A stretch of 64,000 bases of DNA from Xenoacremonium recifei. Its lineage: Eukaryota > Ascomycota > Sordariomycetes > Hypocreales > Nectriaceae. Below are positions 45,301-55,409 of the stretch, piece by piece (the stretch's first letter is position 1; each line of letters opens with the position of its first letter). The stretch is taken from positions 1 through 64,000 of the forward strand of contig WOFQ01000090.1 of assembly GCA_012184525.1 (NCBI GenBank), read 5' to 3'. The notes below the pieces were generated by a model. That model made no database searches, had not been told where the DNA came from, and was given only the letters and a program-made list of their open reading frames with translations. Both the position numbers and the translations under genes were made by a program.

Positions 45301-48179
45301 GTTTAGCTCTTATACCCACCATGAAAGCCTAGTTGCGCAACTTCGCTTCTTTCGGACCCCTCTCGAGAAATATGTTCATAGCAGACGGAAGGCCAATGTG
45401 AGCTTCAAAAGGGAGCCGAGTGATGTGACGGAGGAGAGGTTTCAGGAGTGGTCTTGGCAAGTGAGCGAGCGCGTTGGCCCATCGTTGAAATATCACCTCG
45501 TTCTTCTATCCCATATTTGTCGAAGTTTTCGATCTACTACAGATGCTTGGGACATGAATCAATTGCACAAGTAAGTCGGCGTGTCCATTCACTGCATCCT
45601 CGGGCTCTACGTACAAGCAACGATGGATCTCTGCAATACATCCTCACGGCGACTAATCTCATTCGGGCTTCAGTACCAAACCTCATTCTCTTAACTGAGT
45701 GCTGCACGTTGCGCCAGGTATAGATGCAAGGATGAAAAAAATCTATTTCGTCGTTATAAATGGTGAGTAGTCCCCCGAAATGCCAGCGAATATTGGCAGC
45801 CGGACCCCTTGGCTCTCCTCTTCCTACTTCGAAGCCACGTCATCACGGGGACATAGTAAAACTTCTTTATCTTCAGAGGATTCTTACAGGAAAAATCCAA
45901 GAAAGCAGTCTTGTGACTTGTCTGGTGCTCGAGCGTACCACCTAGAACGTCCGAAATACAAATGATGGAGTTAGGGATTGCTGGTGAAGAAGTGCCGATA
46001 TGCGGAACATTAGATTCGTAACCGCCCTGATCGAGTCAATTATTAGCTGACATCGCTCACTGTCTCACTTGAGTAGAGCAACTGACAGATGTTCTACATC
46101 GCCTAATGGTACAAAGAAACTCCAGGAGTTTCTCGACAAGCTTTGAAGTTTATACGTCAACGGGGAATATCAATAACTTTTGAATACAACATTCAATGCT
46201 GTTCAGATCCTTGGGAGAAAGCTGAAATAGGGAGAATGCAATTCGTTTGCCTTTGGGGCTTCTTTTCGTAATATTGGCCCTTACTAACCCATTTCCGTTT
46301 CCAAGCAGATCCTCCTTAATTGTCACAAGAAAGCACATAGCCCAATTATTGCACACACGCGTCGAAGCAAACAAGCACGTAAATACTATTATTGAAGTGT
46401 TCACAGATATAAGCGACTATCTCCATGCCTCTTTCTTAGACCGTATTGCTCTGGGTCACAACAAGCTCGCATTATCAGACGAGGAAGTCATATAGTCCCT
46501 ACCTGGCGAATACTTCCACTATATGTTCTACGAATCGTACACTGCTATCTACTTGACTAACCATGAGGCTAAATGGATAGGCTCGAAGCGTTGCGGCGCA
46601 ATTCTTCAACCGTTTGTCGTGAGTATCGTAGTTCATATATGGTAAAGGTTAGAATGCGCCGCTTTTATTACGGACCTGGCAAAAGCTTGGCCTCTCAGCC
46701 GTCACTGATGACGTTGTTCTTCAATCTAGGCCCAACAAATCCATATATCACCCAGCAGTATCTACATAGTATGGGAATGCAGATCACGCATAGTTAAGCA
46801 GTGCACACACTATCAAGTGCAGCTCCCTAGTCAGACTTCCTGCTGTAAATCCAGCTACCGAGTACCGAGTAAGCCCTAACTAATGATAACCTACGGCCCT
46901 CATTCTCAACATCATCTACAGGATGCGACCTCTCTCATTTGAATAAGTTCAGGTGAGCATAGAGCCTTTTTATGTTAGCCCGCCGCTTGAAAGAGGCGAC
47001 TATGGACGACATGGATAGTGGAAACTCCTTGTATCGGGCCACCGGGTTGCCATCGCCCCAAGACTTTCCTCGGCTAGACGTCAGTTTAAAGCATATTAAA
47101 CTTTGGTGCTGCACTCTAGTGAATATTAGATAATTCCCTGACGAAATCGGCCTTACTGAGCCTATGGGTCTGGAGGAAGGCATGGTTCTCGTCGATGCTG
47201 GCTTCGCTTGGGTAGATGTTCTTGCGTGTCAGGCCTACTTACCATGCCAGCGATAATGTACATAGCTCATAGGCCACAGCAAAGACTCTCCGAAAATTTC
47301 GGGGGAGAGATGCTGGTGCGGACGGCTGAAGAACTGTTTTCGTGATTCCATTGAAAAAACAGACCAGACTAAGTGTAATGCAAGTTCTTGCCATAACACA
47401 TTTCAAGTGTAATAAATGTGCATGAGTGGCTTCCATACACATCATCCAAAGACAGAATCTACTTCATTGTTAATGTCAGGTATTTGAAAATTACTGCTTA
47501 GACGATCGCCCCTCCAGTATCGTGGCAAGAGAAGTAAATAGGCCGCTTCACTCCCTATTTTCTGACGCCTGACTTAGAAGACGTAGAGACTGACGCTGAG
47601 ACATGCCACAATGCTTAGCGTCTATCCCTCTCAGGGTTTGAAGCCCCGGGGGTACATTCAACAGCCTCTCAGCTTCCTGGTAGCGCTGTGAGATGTGTAA
47701 AATCTTCATTCTCCCAAGTTGGTACAGTAAAAATTATAACACATGATACGTCTCCTGGGAACCATCATGTCGGAGAAAGCTTCGTTGAGCCAAGTTGTGT
47801 TGGGACGCTTCTTCTATAAGTTAGGATTCGCGCCTGTTGTTCCTTGAATAATAACAACACTGAATGAAGCAAGCGCCAGTAGATATTCCAAGTGTTTGCA
47901 TCAAGACTTACTTATAAGCGATACCCCCCTGGCCATCACTCAAACCATCCACAGAGCATACGGAGAAGATTTATGTGGTAGTGAGATCGACGCCAAGTTG
48001 GTAATTTTGTGAAATCAGCTCTTATTCTGGAGAAGTCTTCCGCGTCCCCTAATGATCATTTCGTTGCGGGCGTTGTTTTTTATTACGCCTAGTATTTTGT
48101 TTTTCTTCTAATGCACTCATAGTCTCCGAGTCTACCACCTAAAAGGACTCCGGCAAGTACAAATAAGGCCGTATCAGCC
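45301..48179. other. Gene-poor stretch (2.9 kb)
   Basis: No gene recognised on either strand. Short frames (46247-46495 plus, 46935-47183 minus) lack recognisable motifs. The stretch may contain decayed coding DNA. Confidence 0.4.
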
Positions 48180-48420
48180 ACCGCAGACTATTACTGCAGT
48201 CAAGCCTTATCACACCCCCACAGGCGACATTCGGGTATTTAAACATGGCCGTAAGACAGGCTATACCACCGGCAACGCGAATTGGCTGCGCGTGGTCGCA
48301 AAGAACAATGGAACCACTAACCCGTCAGTCCTTCACTCTAGGGGGGGAGGGGCCGGTTTACCAATAGCGGAGACGGTGGCTCGTGGATTATAGATAAAGG
48401 GGGCCAGCTAGTTTGAATGC
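48180..48420 (+). pseudogene. Trypsin-like serine protease fragment
   Basis: A short plus-strand fragment contains KPYHTPTGDIRVFKHGRKTG followed by a Trp/Val strand. After a frame change comes FTNSGDGGSWIIDKGG. These match two blocks of fungal trypsin-like peptidases (V-K-x-GRTTG and the GDSGSW active site). The active-site serine position reads Gly here (GDGG), and the N-terminal domain with the His/Asp residues is absent. A G-rich run (ggggggg, about 48341-48347) marks the frame change. This is a remnant only. Confidence 0.4.
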
Positions 48421-48790
48421 ATTATGCGAAATCACCTGGCGGAAGGGCACTATTTATGCCTGCACAATACTTGTGCCGTTGGATACAAGAAGACTTTGAG
48501 AATGCAATGCAAGAGCAGGGTATTCGACTTACAAGGGAGTTTGAGCGAGGTGCGAGAATTCAAGTATCATAATAGTTCAGCAGTTATATGCAACAGGGTC
48601 TGCCTCATAACAGAGTGCTAGTCTCACAGAATAGTGACCCAGACCAACAGGACAAAAAGTACCAACAAGGCCTTGGTTTTAACAGCAGTCCTTGCTAACA
48701 GTCAACTAGTAGCCTGTCACGGAAGCTCTATTTCCTCGGATAGGTAGTTAAGTCTCCTCTTTAGTGAAGGTACAGCCCTCTCTAAAACCC

Positions 48791-49132
48791 TTAATCACCA
48801 CGTCTTCCATGAGGCCCGTCACGCTCTCCTCCGCGAGGCCCGCCATGCTCTCCTCCCCGAGGCCCGTCACGCTCTCCTCCCCGAGGCCCGCCATGCTCTC
48901 CTCCCCGAGGCCCGTCACGCTCTCCTCCGCGAGGCCCGCCATGCTCTCCTCCCCGAGGCCCGTCACGCTCTCCTCCGCGAGGCCCGTCACGCTCTCCTCC
49001 GCGAGGCCCGCCATGCTCTCCTCCCCGAGGCCCGTCACGCTCTCCTCCGCGAGGCCCGCCGTGCTCTCCTTCACGAGGCCCGCCATGATGCCCTCCATGG
49101 TTGTTCTTGGGTTCGTCGTGGTGTCCGAACAT
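48791..49132 (-). CDS. Low-complexity Gly/Arg/Glu/His repeat protein
   Basis: A 113-aa frame begins MFGHHDEPKNNHGGHHGG, then runs as an 8-residue repeat alternating GGPRGGEH and DGPRGGER, ending GPHGRRGD. The ATG has a good context (CAAACATGT), and its upstream strand is a C/A-rich leader typical of highly expressed fungal genes (49135-49260), which is why I prefer this frame. The repeat unit is 24 bp and lacks stops, so two other frames are also open over the same DNA (a minus-strand MAGLAEES-type frame and a plus-strand frame). There is no signal peptide. The composition suggests a disordered, highly charged stress-type protein. The function is unknown. Confidence 0.5.
   Translation of the reverse strand: MFGHHDEPKNNHGGHHGGPREGEHGGPRGGERDGPRGGEHGGPRGGERDGPRGGERDGPRGGEHGGPRGGERDGPRGGEHGGPRGGERDGPRGGEHGGPRGGERDGPHGRRGD
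48811..49074. repeat. 24-bp minisatellite, 11 units
   Basis: Eleven consecutive 24-bp units of the form gaggcccgYcaYgctctcctccSc, followed by a partial unit. Two main types alternate: those with gtcacg (encoding Arg on the minus strand) and those with gccatg (encoding His). One position has two gtcacg units in a row. The repeat lies inside the coding frame of the Gly-rich protein and keeps it open because 24 is a multiple of 3. Confidence 0.9.
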
Positions 49133-49394
49133 GTTTGCTGCGTGACCTCCTAGACAATGGTGTGGATTGGGAAGAAATGTGGAGTTGGTGTAAGTTTCTG
49201 TAGATTGGTGTGGGTTGACAAAGTCGTGTCGTGGTGAAGTGTGAGTGGGTTGTTGGGAATAATGTTTGCGTTGATGATGGTTCCCGGCAACTTATGTAGA
49301 CGGTGCTTCACTGCAATCCGAGCTGAAGATACGCGCGTCTCAAAGCAAACGTCATGGGTCGGCCCCGCCGATAAAGCTGCTTTCTATGTACGAG

Positions 49395-49476
49395 GAGCTG
49401 AATGATGACACACTTGCAGCGCCTACTCCGTACTGTAATACTGGTAGAGCTGAATGATGGCACCCTTGCAGCGCCT
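49395..49476. repeat. 30-bp imperfect direct duplication
   Basis: gagctgaatgatgacacact... at 49395-49424 recurs with two changes at 49447-49476, 52 bp apart. It lies in non-coding DNA upstream of the Gly-rich gene. Confidence 0.75.
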
Positions 49477-51868
49477 CTAGACTAGGTTAGGTGCGAGCGC
49501 CGAGTCCGGGGTGGATTTTTGGCCGAAAGAGGAAGGGCTAGGTAGATCGCAGGGATGCTGATTAGGCGGCTCGTGCGCTCAGCCACGCTACGTACGACAA
49601 TAGTATTAAAGCGTGCTTTGGTGAAGGAAACAGATCTCTGCACTTCGCGGTAAGGCCACTGTCACGCCCTTTGCCCCATTTATGGGTGTAGGTATTATAA
49701 GGCGGTTGCTGAGTACCGCCAGCGCGAGACAACTAATAACGGGCAAGATATCTGGGCAGCGCGGACACCTTCACCTAGAACAAAGGAAGTAGAGATATAA
49801 TTAAACGGGGGCTGTTAAAAAGAAAACCTGTAAAACTGACTTCCTTCAGAGCCTCTCGTAGATATTTCGTCCTCGTTTTGAACAGGAGATAATACTATTG
49901 AAGGCCAGTTTAAGTATTTCTGTGTTTTCTTAAGCGCTAAAAACAGAAATTAGCATACCCTCAGAAAGAAGTTTTTATGCCAGTGTGAAACTATGAATTC
50001 CATTGCATGGCTACCTACGGATGCCTACTCAGTTTTGATGAGGAGAACCATCCTCCACAGGATATCTTGGAGGTGTCTCCGAAGGAATTGTAGGGGAAGG
50101 GTGGGGGGAGCCGAGCGAGGTGAGAGGTTATTGTCCGTGGATATCCTTGGTAGCCAATTACGATACCTTCCTAGGTAATGACCATATAAGAGTCCCATAG
50201 CTATAAATACCTAATTACAACAATAAAGTCCAGTCAGCCCAGCATCAAAGCCAGGAGAGCTTACTACGCGCTTCTGAGAGATAGTTTAGATAGAGCTTCT
50301 ATTGGATGATGAAAACATGGCCCGGTTTTAATGCGAAGCAGTTTAGCAGGGTTCTCGCGCGAAGTAGATATTAAATTTAAGTAGCCCTCTTCCACGCGCA
50401 CATACTACCTTCTCCATACAGTGATTCGCCGGCAAAATGATCCATATTCTAGAATAGCGGGATCAGGTAGATGGACTTTGACATCTGGTGGAGGCAATTC
50501 CGGAGCGTTGGTGCAGTATAAAATGATGGACCTGGGGTCTATGTTGGGAGCGTCTCCTGTGTATCACCACATCCGCGAGACATCGAAAAGGCATCCCGTG
50601 ACGGGCTGTCCTAGATTGAACCCTGCAAGATGAACGAAAACGGTACGTGTCGCTTCATGAAATAGTATGTGAACATCGTTAAGTTAGTTCATAAGGCTTC
50701 CAATGGGACCTAGAGTGCATGCTCAGAGGCTACGGGACGCCCCAGAGAGAAATTGAGTACGGTTCCTGCCTTTCGCTGCAGTCTGCTTTCTTGAAAAGGT
50801 TATTATACGCATGACTACGCAGGGCGCAGACCTGCTAAGTATAATGCAACCTAATGCCAGTTACGACTTCGGACTGCAGAAATTTGGCAGGTTCGTCGAG
50901 ATTTGGCGAGTTTGGGGCAGGCAAAGCAGGTTTGGTGGCTAGCTCCGTTCGGCAATTGGCGCGGATTGGCAGGTTTGGCAGGTTTGGCGGAGGTTTGGCA
51001 AGTTTGGCGCTGGTTTAGCGCGTCTTAGGTTGAAGCGGGTGCAGGTGATGTTGCTGACTAATTGACAAGATTGGATGATAACAGGCAGTACCTTTGGGGG
51101 ACCGGTGCGGAAATCCAGCACCGGAGGGGTTCCGGAAGAAATAGTGGGGCTTGTCGCCGAAGCTCCGGACCTTTGCGCTCTGATGCAAAAGGTACATTGG
51201 CTGGTTGTGGATATGATCGATAAAAAATATATTTCCCATCGTCAAAGACAATGTCTAGATTTGGTGCATTATAGATCTGTGGGTGGTCCTAACAGTATTT
51301 AGTCTTGTTTTTCTTGTGCTGCTCTCACGTGGAGAAAACGCCATCAATGAAACCTGCTCGAACTCATGCCACAGAAAGGTTTTACCAGCATGTGCTGCCT
51401 ACAATTTCCGTTGTATACTAGTTTTAGCAGTGAGGCAGGTAACCGAAGTCCATATTGTGAGGTCATCTGCACAAGAAATTTCGCGTGAGTTCATCAATTG
51501 ATTTCGTTTCTAGACCCGAAATAACAGTTTCTCGACAACCTTGAAGCTCTCGCAACATTTCACCATTACGCAGCCTCCGCTAGAGATCTCTATTTACTTC
51601 AAACATTTGTGCCTTCGATAAAGTACGCCTCGATGCCGTGGGTAGTGGTGTATCACATGCTCATACTTTTATTCAACTCAAGACTAAGAACCCAGTCAAG
51701 GCATCTTCGGGATGCATCGGATATTGTGGTATCAGATATTGGAAGTAATCATGACATGGATCTCCAAGCGACATTTGACTGTGAATGGAGAACATGCTAG
51801 TTACGGAATCTCCTAATACCCGAAAGGTCCCCCTAAATGAATAGAAAATTCTGAATACTTCACAAGGA
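49477..51868. other. Gene-poor stretch
   Basis: No gene supported. A plus-strand piece near 50400-50630 is open but unrecognised. The stretch includes the TTTGGC repeat noted separately. Confidence 0.4.
50880..51025. repeat. Degenerate TTTGGC(A/G)GG minisatellite
   Basis: Irregular copies of a 9-12-bp unit centred on tttggc (tttggcagg, tttggcgag, tttggcgga, tttggcaag) occur about ten times over 145 bp. The copies are degenerate, so the array is old or was made by slippage. No coding role is seen. Confidence 0.65.
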
Positions 51869-52883
51869 CTAATTAGCCATAAATCCGGTCACATCAGTCA
51901 GCCAAAAAGCCCATAGCCGTCCCTTGAATGGATATCTCGGGGATTCCAAACCCTCACCCGCGATCTCATCCATTACAAACTCGACATGGATGAGTTCCCC
52001 CAAAAGCTCCAGTCGCTTGGCGAAGAGGTGATTGATATCCTTCTCAATACTGATTCCGTCGGCGATGGTCATTCGCCGACAGAGCAGACGGGATTTGAGC
52101 AGCAAGATGGAAGAGGAAAACCACCACAAGTCAATCGCACCCTGACGTAATATTTCCTCCAGCTCGACAACAGAGTAGTCTGCGGCACAAGACTCCAGTC
52201 CGATCTTGAGTTTACCGACAGTTGAACAGGAGTCATCAGGATAAATGTCGTCTTCGGAGGTTTGAAGAATCGTTGGTAGGGCGTGGATAGCTGGAGCCAT
52301 CTCGAATGGATCCGCAAAACCAACGCGATGCTGAATAGGATCGACAATGCTGTTTTGAGTTTGAAGTGGCGTAACGATGGGGTCACCGTACTGAGCCAGA
52401 AGCTTGCGTGCACCAGCCTCAGTAAGGTCTTCGCCCTCCCACTCAGGTAGCAACCAGGCCTTCGTCCAATCAGCATAGACAAGCCGATATCCCTTCGCTG
52501 CATCATAGGTATGTGTTGCAGTTCCGTTGATGATTAGGGACGTCACCTGCCGTGTTATCCAGCCCTTTATCTTGTGCGGTATAAGACTTTCAAAGAGAGG
52601 AGAGTGTGAACTGCCGTCCGGCTTCGTGAGAAACATCTCCTTCTCCAGACGCGGCCACAACTTCTGGTAGTTACCAGGTTGGATATTTGCTAGGACGATA
52701 TGCCGATATCCGGCCTTCTTGCAAGCACCGCATAGAGTGAACCGGGCATTTGGGGCTTGCAGTCGGAGGAGAGGGGTGCCACAGGCGCTCTGGTCATATG
52801 GACGAACGAAGTCAGCAAGTGACCATCTATCATACTCTGACAAAAAAAGGCTCACTCACATGCGCGTCATTTGTTTTGCCCAT
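51869..52883 (-). CDS. Uncharacterised protein (one-base frame break near start)
   Basis: The body of the frame (51869-52855) is uninterrupted. An in-frame ATG-initiated leader MGKTNDAHVSEP lies at 52883-52849 but in another frame. The two join if the A7 run at 52842-52848 (T7 in sense) is one base shorter, giving about 337 aa. A GTGAG at the junction could suggest an intron, but the only acceptor would leave 23 nt, which is too short. Visible features are SLADFVRPYDQSACGTPLL, a Cys/His cluster CGACKKAGYRH that could bind a metal, and an aromatic block YRLVYADWTKAWLLPEW. No family is recognised. There is no signal peptide or membrane segment. Confidence 0.6.
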
Positions 52884-53385
52884 GGCAACAAGATGACAGG
52901 TGCCTGGCAGGCGTTCGGTGCAAGATGGGGACAAGAACCGGATACCTAGTCAATGTAGTTGGAGATGTCCAGGCCGGAGAGCTCACAGCTCATGTATTTG
53001 AAGGGTGGTTAAATCCACAGGGTGCAAGGCCCGGTGTTTTAATAGGTAAACCAGCTACTTTTCCAATTACTAAAGCAACAAGAACGAACGGACAGGTGGC
53101 CTGGTCAGGCATCATGTTTCGGCCGCCGAGTTGGAAGGGGGCTCAGCTCTCACCCGACGTAGACGCTAGCTCATGTCTGTGAGGCGGCCATGGCGCTAGA
53201 CAGGGATTCATTTCCATCGTCCCGATAACGGCGCGGTGGCAGCGGCGGACACTAGAGCCTTACAAAGTAGGCTGGCTGGTCTGCTCCTTTGACCTTCCCA
53301 AAGCACCATTTTCTTCAACGTCATTCCATCCCAAAGTCACTATTCCTCGCACCTCTTGATACATTCGGACGTATATTCAGCAAAA
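52884..53385. promoter_or_regulatory. Divergent intergenic region
   Basis: About 500 bp between the start codons of two hypothetical genes on opposite strands. It probably serves as a two-way promoter. No assignable motif. Confidence 0.35.
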
Positions 53386-53999
53386 ATGGATGAAAGCGCT
53401 AGCACTCTTACCATTATGTCTCGCATTGCAGCCAAAAAAGTCAAGACGCCGGAGGAGCTCCAGATGCTCCAGAACTTCTACCATCGATCCGGAGCGCTCG
53501 ATGCGTCTCCAAACGCGCGCGACGCACCTCTCGCTGCGCCTACCCATGCGTCAACCAGCCGTCGCAGTCTTGTCACAGTACGGAGTGGCGATATTTCTCT
53601 CAGTGCCATGAGCGATACCGCTTTGGAGAAGCTTGGAAATGATATGCGAGCCACGGCACCCGAATGGAAGAAACATGGTAGGGCAACTACAGTGACTGCC
53701 GCAAACTCGATATCGACCTTGCTGACCTCAAAGCAGCGGCGAAGACAACTCCGGAGTGGCACGAGCGTCCTTCGACCTCTGTGAAGAAGGTCGCCATTGC
53801 TTCCGGCGCTTTGCCCGGTTCAGTGACTTTGCCGAAGGTGAAGGAGGAAGACGAGGAAGAGCAGCATATTCTTGCCCTTTTGGCCGAGCAGGGGGCCGCT
53901 CTCCAACGCTCCCTCGACATCGACTTGGAAATGAGACGCAATTTTTGGAAGAAACAGATGGATGCGGTGCCAAAGAAAGAGGGCAAGGACGTTGTGTGA
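53386..53999 (+). CDS. Uncharacterised small charged protein (one-base frame break)
   Basis: The ATG at 53386 (context CAAAAATGG) opens a frame: MDESASTLTIMSRIAAKKV, then a Ser/Ala-rich middle and PEWKKHGR. From about 53683 the protein-like reading moves to another frame (YSDCRKLDIDLADLKAAAKT, then KEEDEEEQHILALLAEQG, ALQRSLDIDLEMRRNFWKKQ and a basic end) to TGA at 53997-53999. One extra G in the GGG at 53681-53683 joins the two, giving about 204 aa. The C-terminal half is helical and may form a coiled coil. No family recognised. Confidence 0.55.
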
Positions 54000-54658
54000 A
54001 GTAGATTGGTGTACGGTCTGCATGGCATCTAGTGAGTATTAGTGTAGCTAGTTGGAAGCCCGCAATGCTACCTTACCACTGTTATACGGCCTGGTCTAAA
54101 GTCAGTAGAGTGTTATATATGCATTCTTGACATGGCAATCCGTCGTAACTTTGCTTGTCTGTAGCCCATCTACATACTTATAGAAGACGGTATGATCCCA
54201 AGCTTGGTATTAAATGGGAGACGTCGACAAAAGGAGATGGCCAAGGAAGTCGGAGATAATATTAACAAGACGCATGATTCCACTATCTCAATCATTTAGA
54301 TAACACCCATTATCGCATCCTGCAATACAGAGATGATAAATGCGCCAATGAATCCATCTGCTGACCATCAGTCATCGTATCTTTGGACACTTGAAAATAG
54401 TGACGTCCGTCAGTCTAAAGCAGGGCTCCTTTAACATGCGACTACAGGAGATGGTGTCAATTAATGTGAAGATATAAAAGTGCATGATACCAAACACAAG
54501 AACTCAAGTCAAGACTCCCTACTCGTAAAATATATTGGGTCAGTGGCGACATTCGGAGCACACCACATCATATTGTCCTGAAGAACAGAGGTCAAAGTCC
54601 CGAGACCAATTGCAAACCGATACAAGAGGCTCTGAGCTCTCTACATGGAATTCTCTTG
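54000..54658. other. Convergent intergenic region
   Basis: About 660 bp between the 3' ends of two hypothetical genes. Nothing recognised. Confidence 0.45.
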
Positions 54659-55409
54659 CTACTTTTTCTCCTTCTGCTCTTTCTTCCAGTCGCGATACTG
54701 GCGGACCTCTTCCCTGCTCTAAGGGAAGCTAGTACGTGCCGGACGTCTTCGTGATTCTTCGCGCCCGTGCACCTCCTCCTCCCGCTCTCTCTTGTCTGAC
54801 AGCTCCTTGTTCGCCGTCTCGTACACTTGGCCCTCCGATGTTTTGACGTATTGGCGTGAAGAATGTTCAAGAGAAAGCATGGACTGAGGCTTTTGCTCGG
54901 GAAGAGGCGTTGGCTCGAGGCTACCAATGGACTTCTGCATACTTCCCATCACGAATGAATCGCCCTCCGCCTCTCGATGCACCTCGTCAATGGCCGCCTC
55001 CGTCGCTCCATGCATATCGGACTGCAAGTCGACTCTGCGTTGGTTGGCTGGTGTCGCAATCGGTATGTTGGCCGATCGTCCATTCTCGCGGGGCCCAAAT
55101 TTCGAAGGGGAGGTTCTGCTTGGTACGTGGATCTGGTTGGACGGGGCCGCATCAAAAGTGGCTGGTACATTATAGCGATCGATGCCGCGCATCTGAGATG
55201 ATTAATTAGGCACAAGACACGGAAGAATGCCGGACTTACTTCCCCATTTCCACCTTGACTAGGAAGAGATGGCTTCTGCTGCGTGACCCGTCCATGCTCA
55301 GGCTTTGCCTACCAAGTCAGTACAAACACCAAGGTTCGCTTACCCTGTTCCGGAACTTACGAAGTTTGTGGCCTCATCGTGATTACTTGGGGCATTCTGC
55401 AGCGCTCAT
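54659..55409 (-). CDS. Uncharacterised small hydrophilic protein
   Basis: Proposed exons are 55362-55409, 55240-55308, 55193 down to 54773, and 54659-54718. The introns have good fungal signals (GTAAGT..TTGGTAG; GTAAGT..TCTCAG). The last (54719-54772, 54 nt, GTGCAC..TTAG) is inferred because the frame after its TAG reads as clear protein (SREEVRQYRDWKKEQKEKK then stop). If it is retained, the protein ends ARTSFP. The first ATG (55409, context CACCATGAG) does not join exon 2 in frame, so either the start differs or a one-base change exists. The protein is polar throughout, with VDLQSDMHGATEAAIDEVH and a charged coiled-coil-like end. No family recognised. Confidence 0.5.

Noticed and set aside
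48811..49074. Possible CRISPR array
   Set aside because: The 24-bp units are contiguous with no unique spacers, and the genome is eukaryotic.
48748..49098. Minus-strand frame with MAGLAEESVTGLGEES repeats
   Set aside because: Overlaps the preferred frame and starts inside the repeat region. Kept only as a note in the repeat finding.
48764..49153. Plus-strand 129-aa frame with MLSSPRPVTLSS repeats
   Set aside because: It is open only because the 24-bp repeat has no stops in this frame. The minus-strand frame has the better start and leader.
52842..52864. 23-nt intron in the 52-kb hypothetical gene
   Set aside because: Too short for a fungal intron. A one-base change in the A7 run explains the frame better.
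53676..53690. 15-nt intron (GTAGGG..ACAG) in the 53-kb hypothetical gene
   Set aside because: Far below the minimum intron size. A missing G is simpler.
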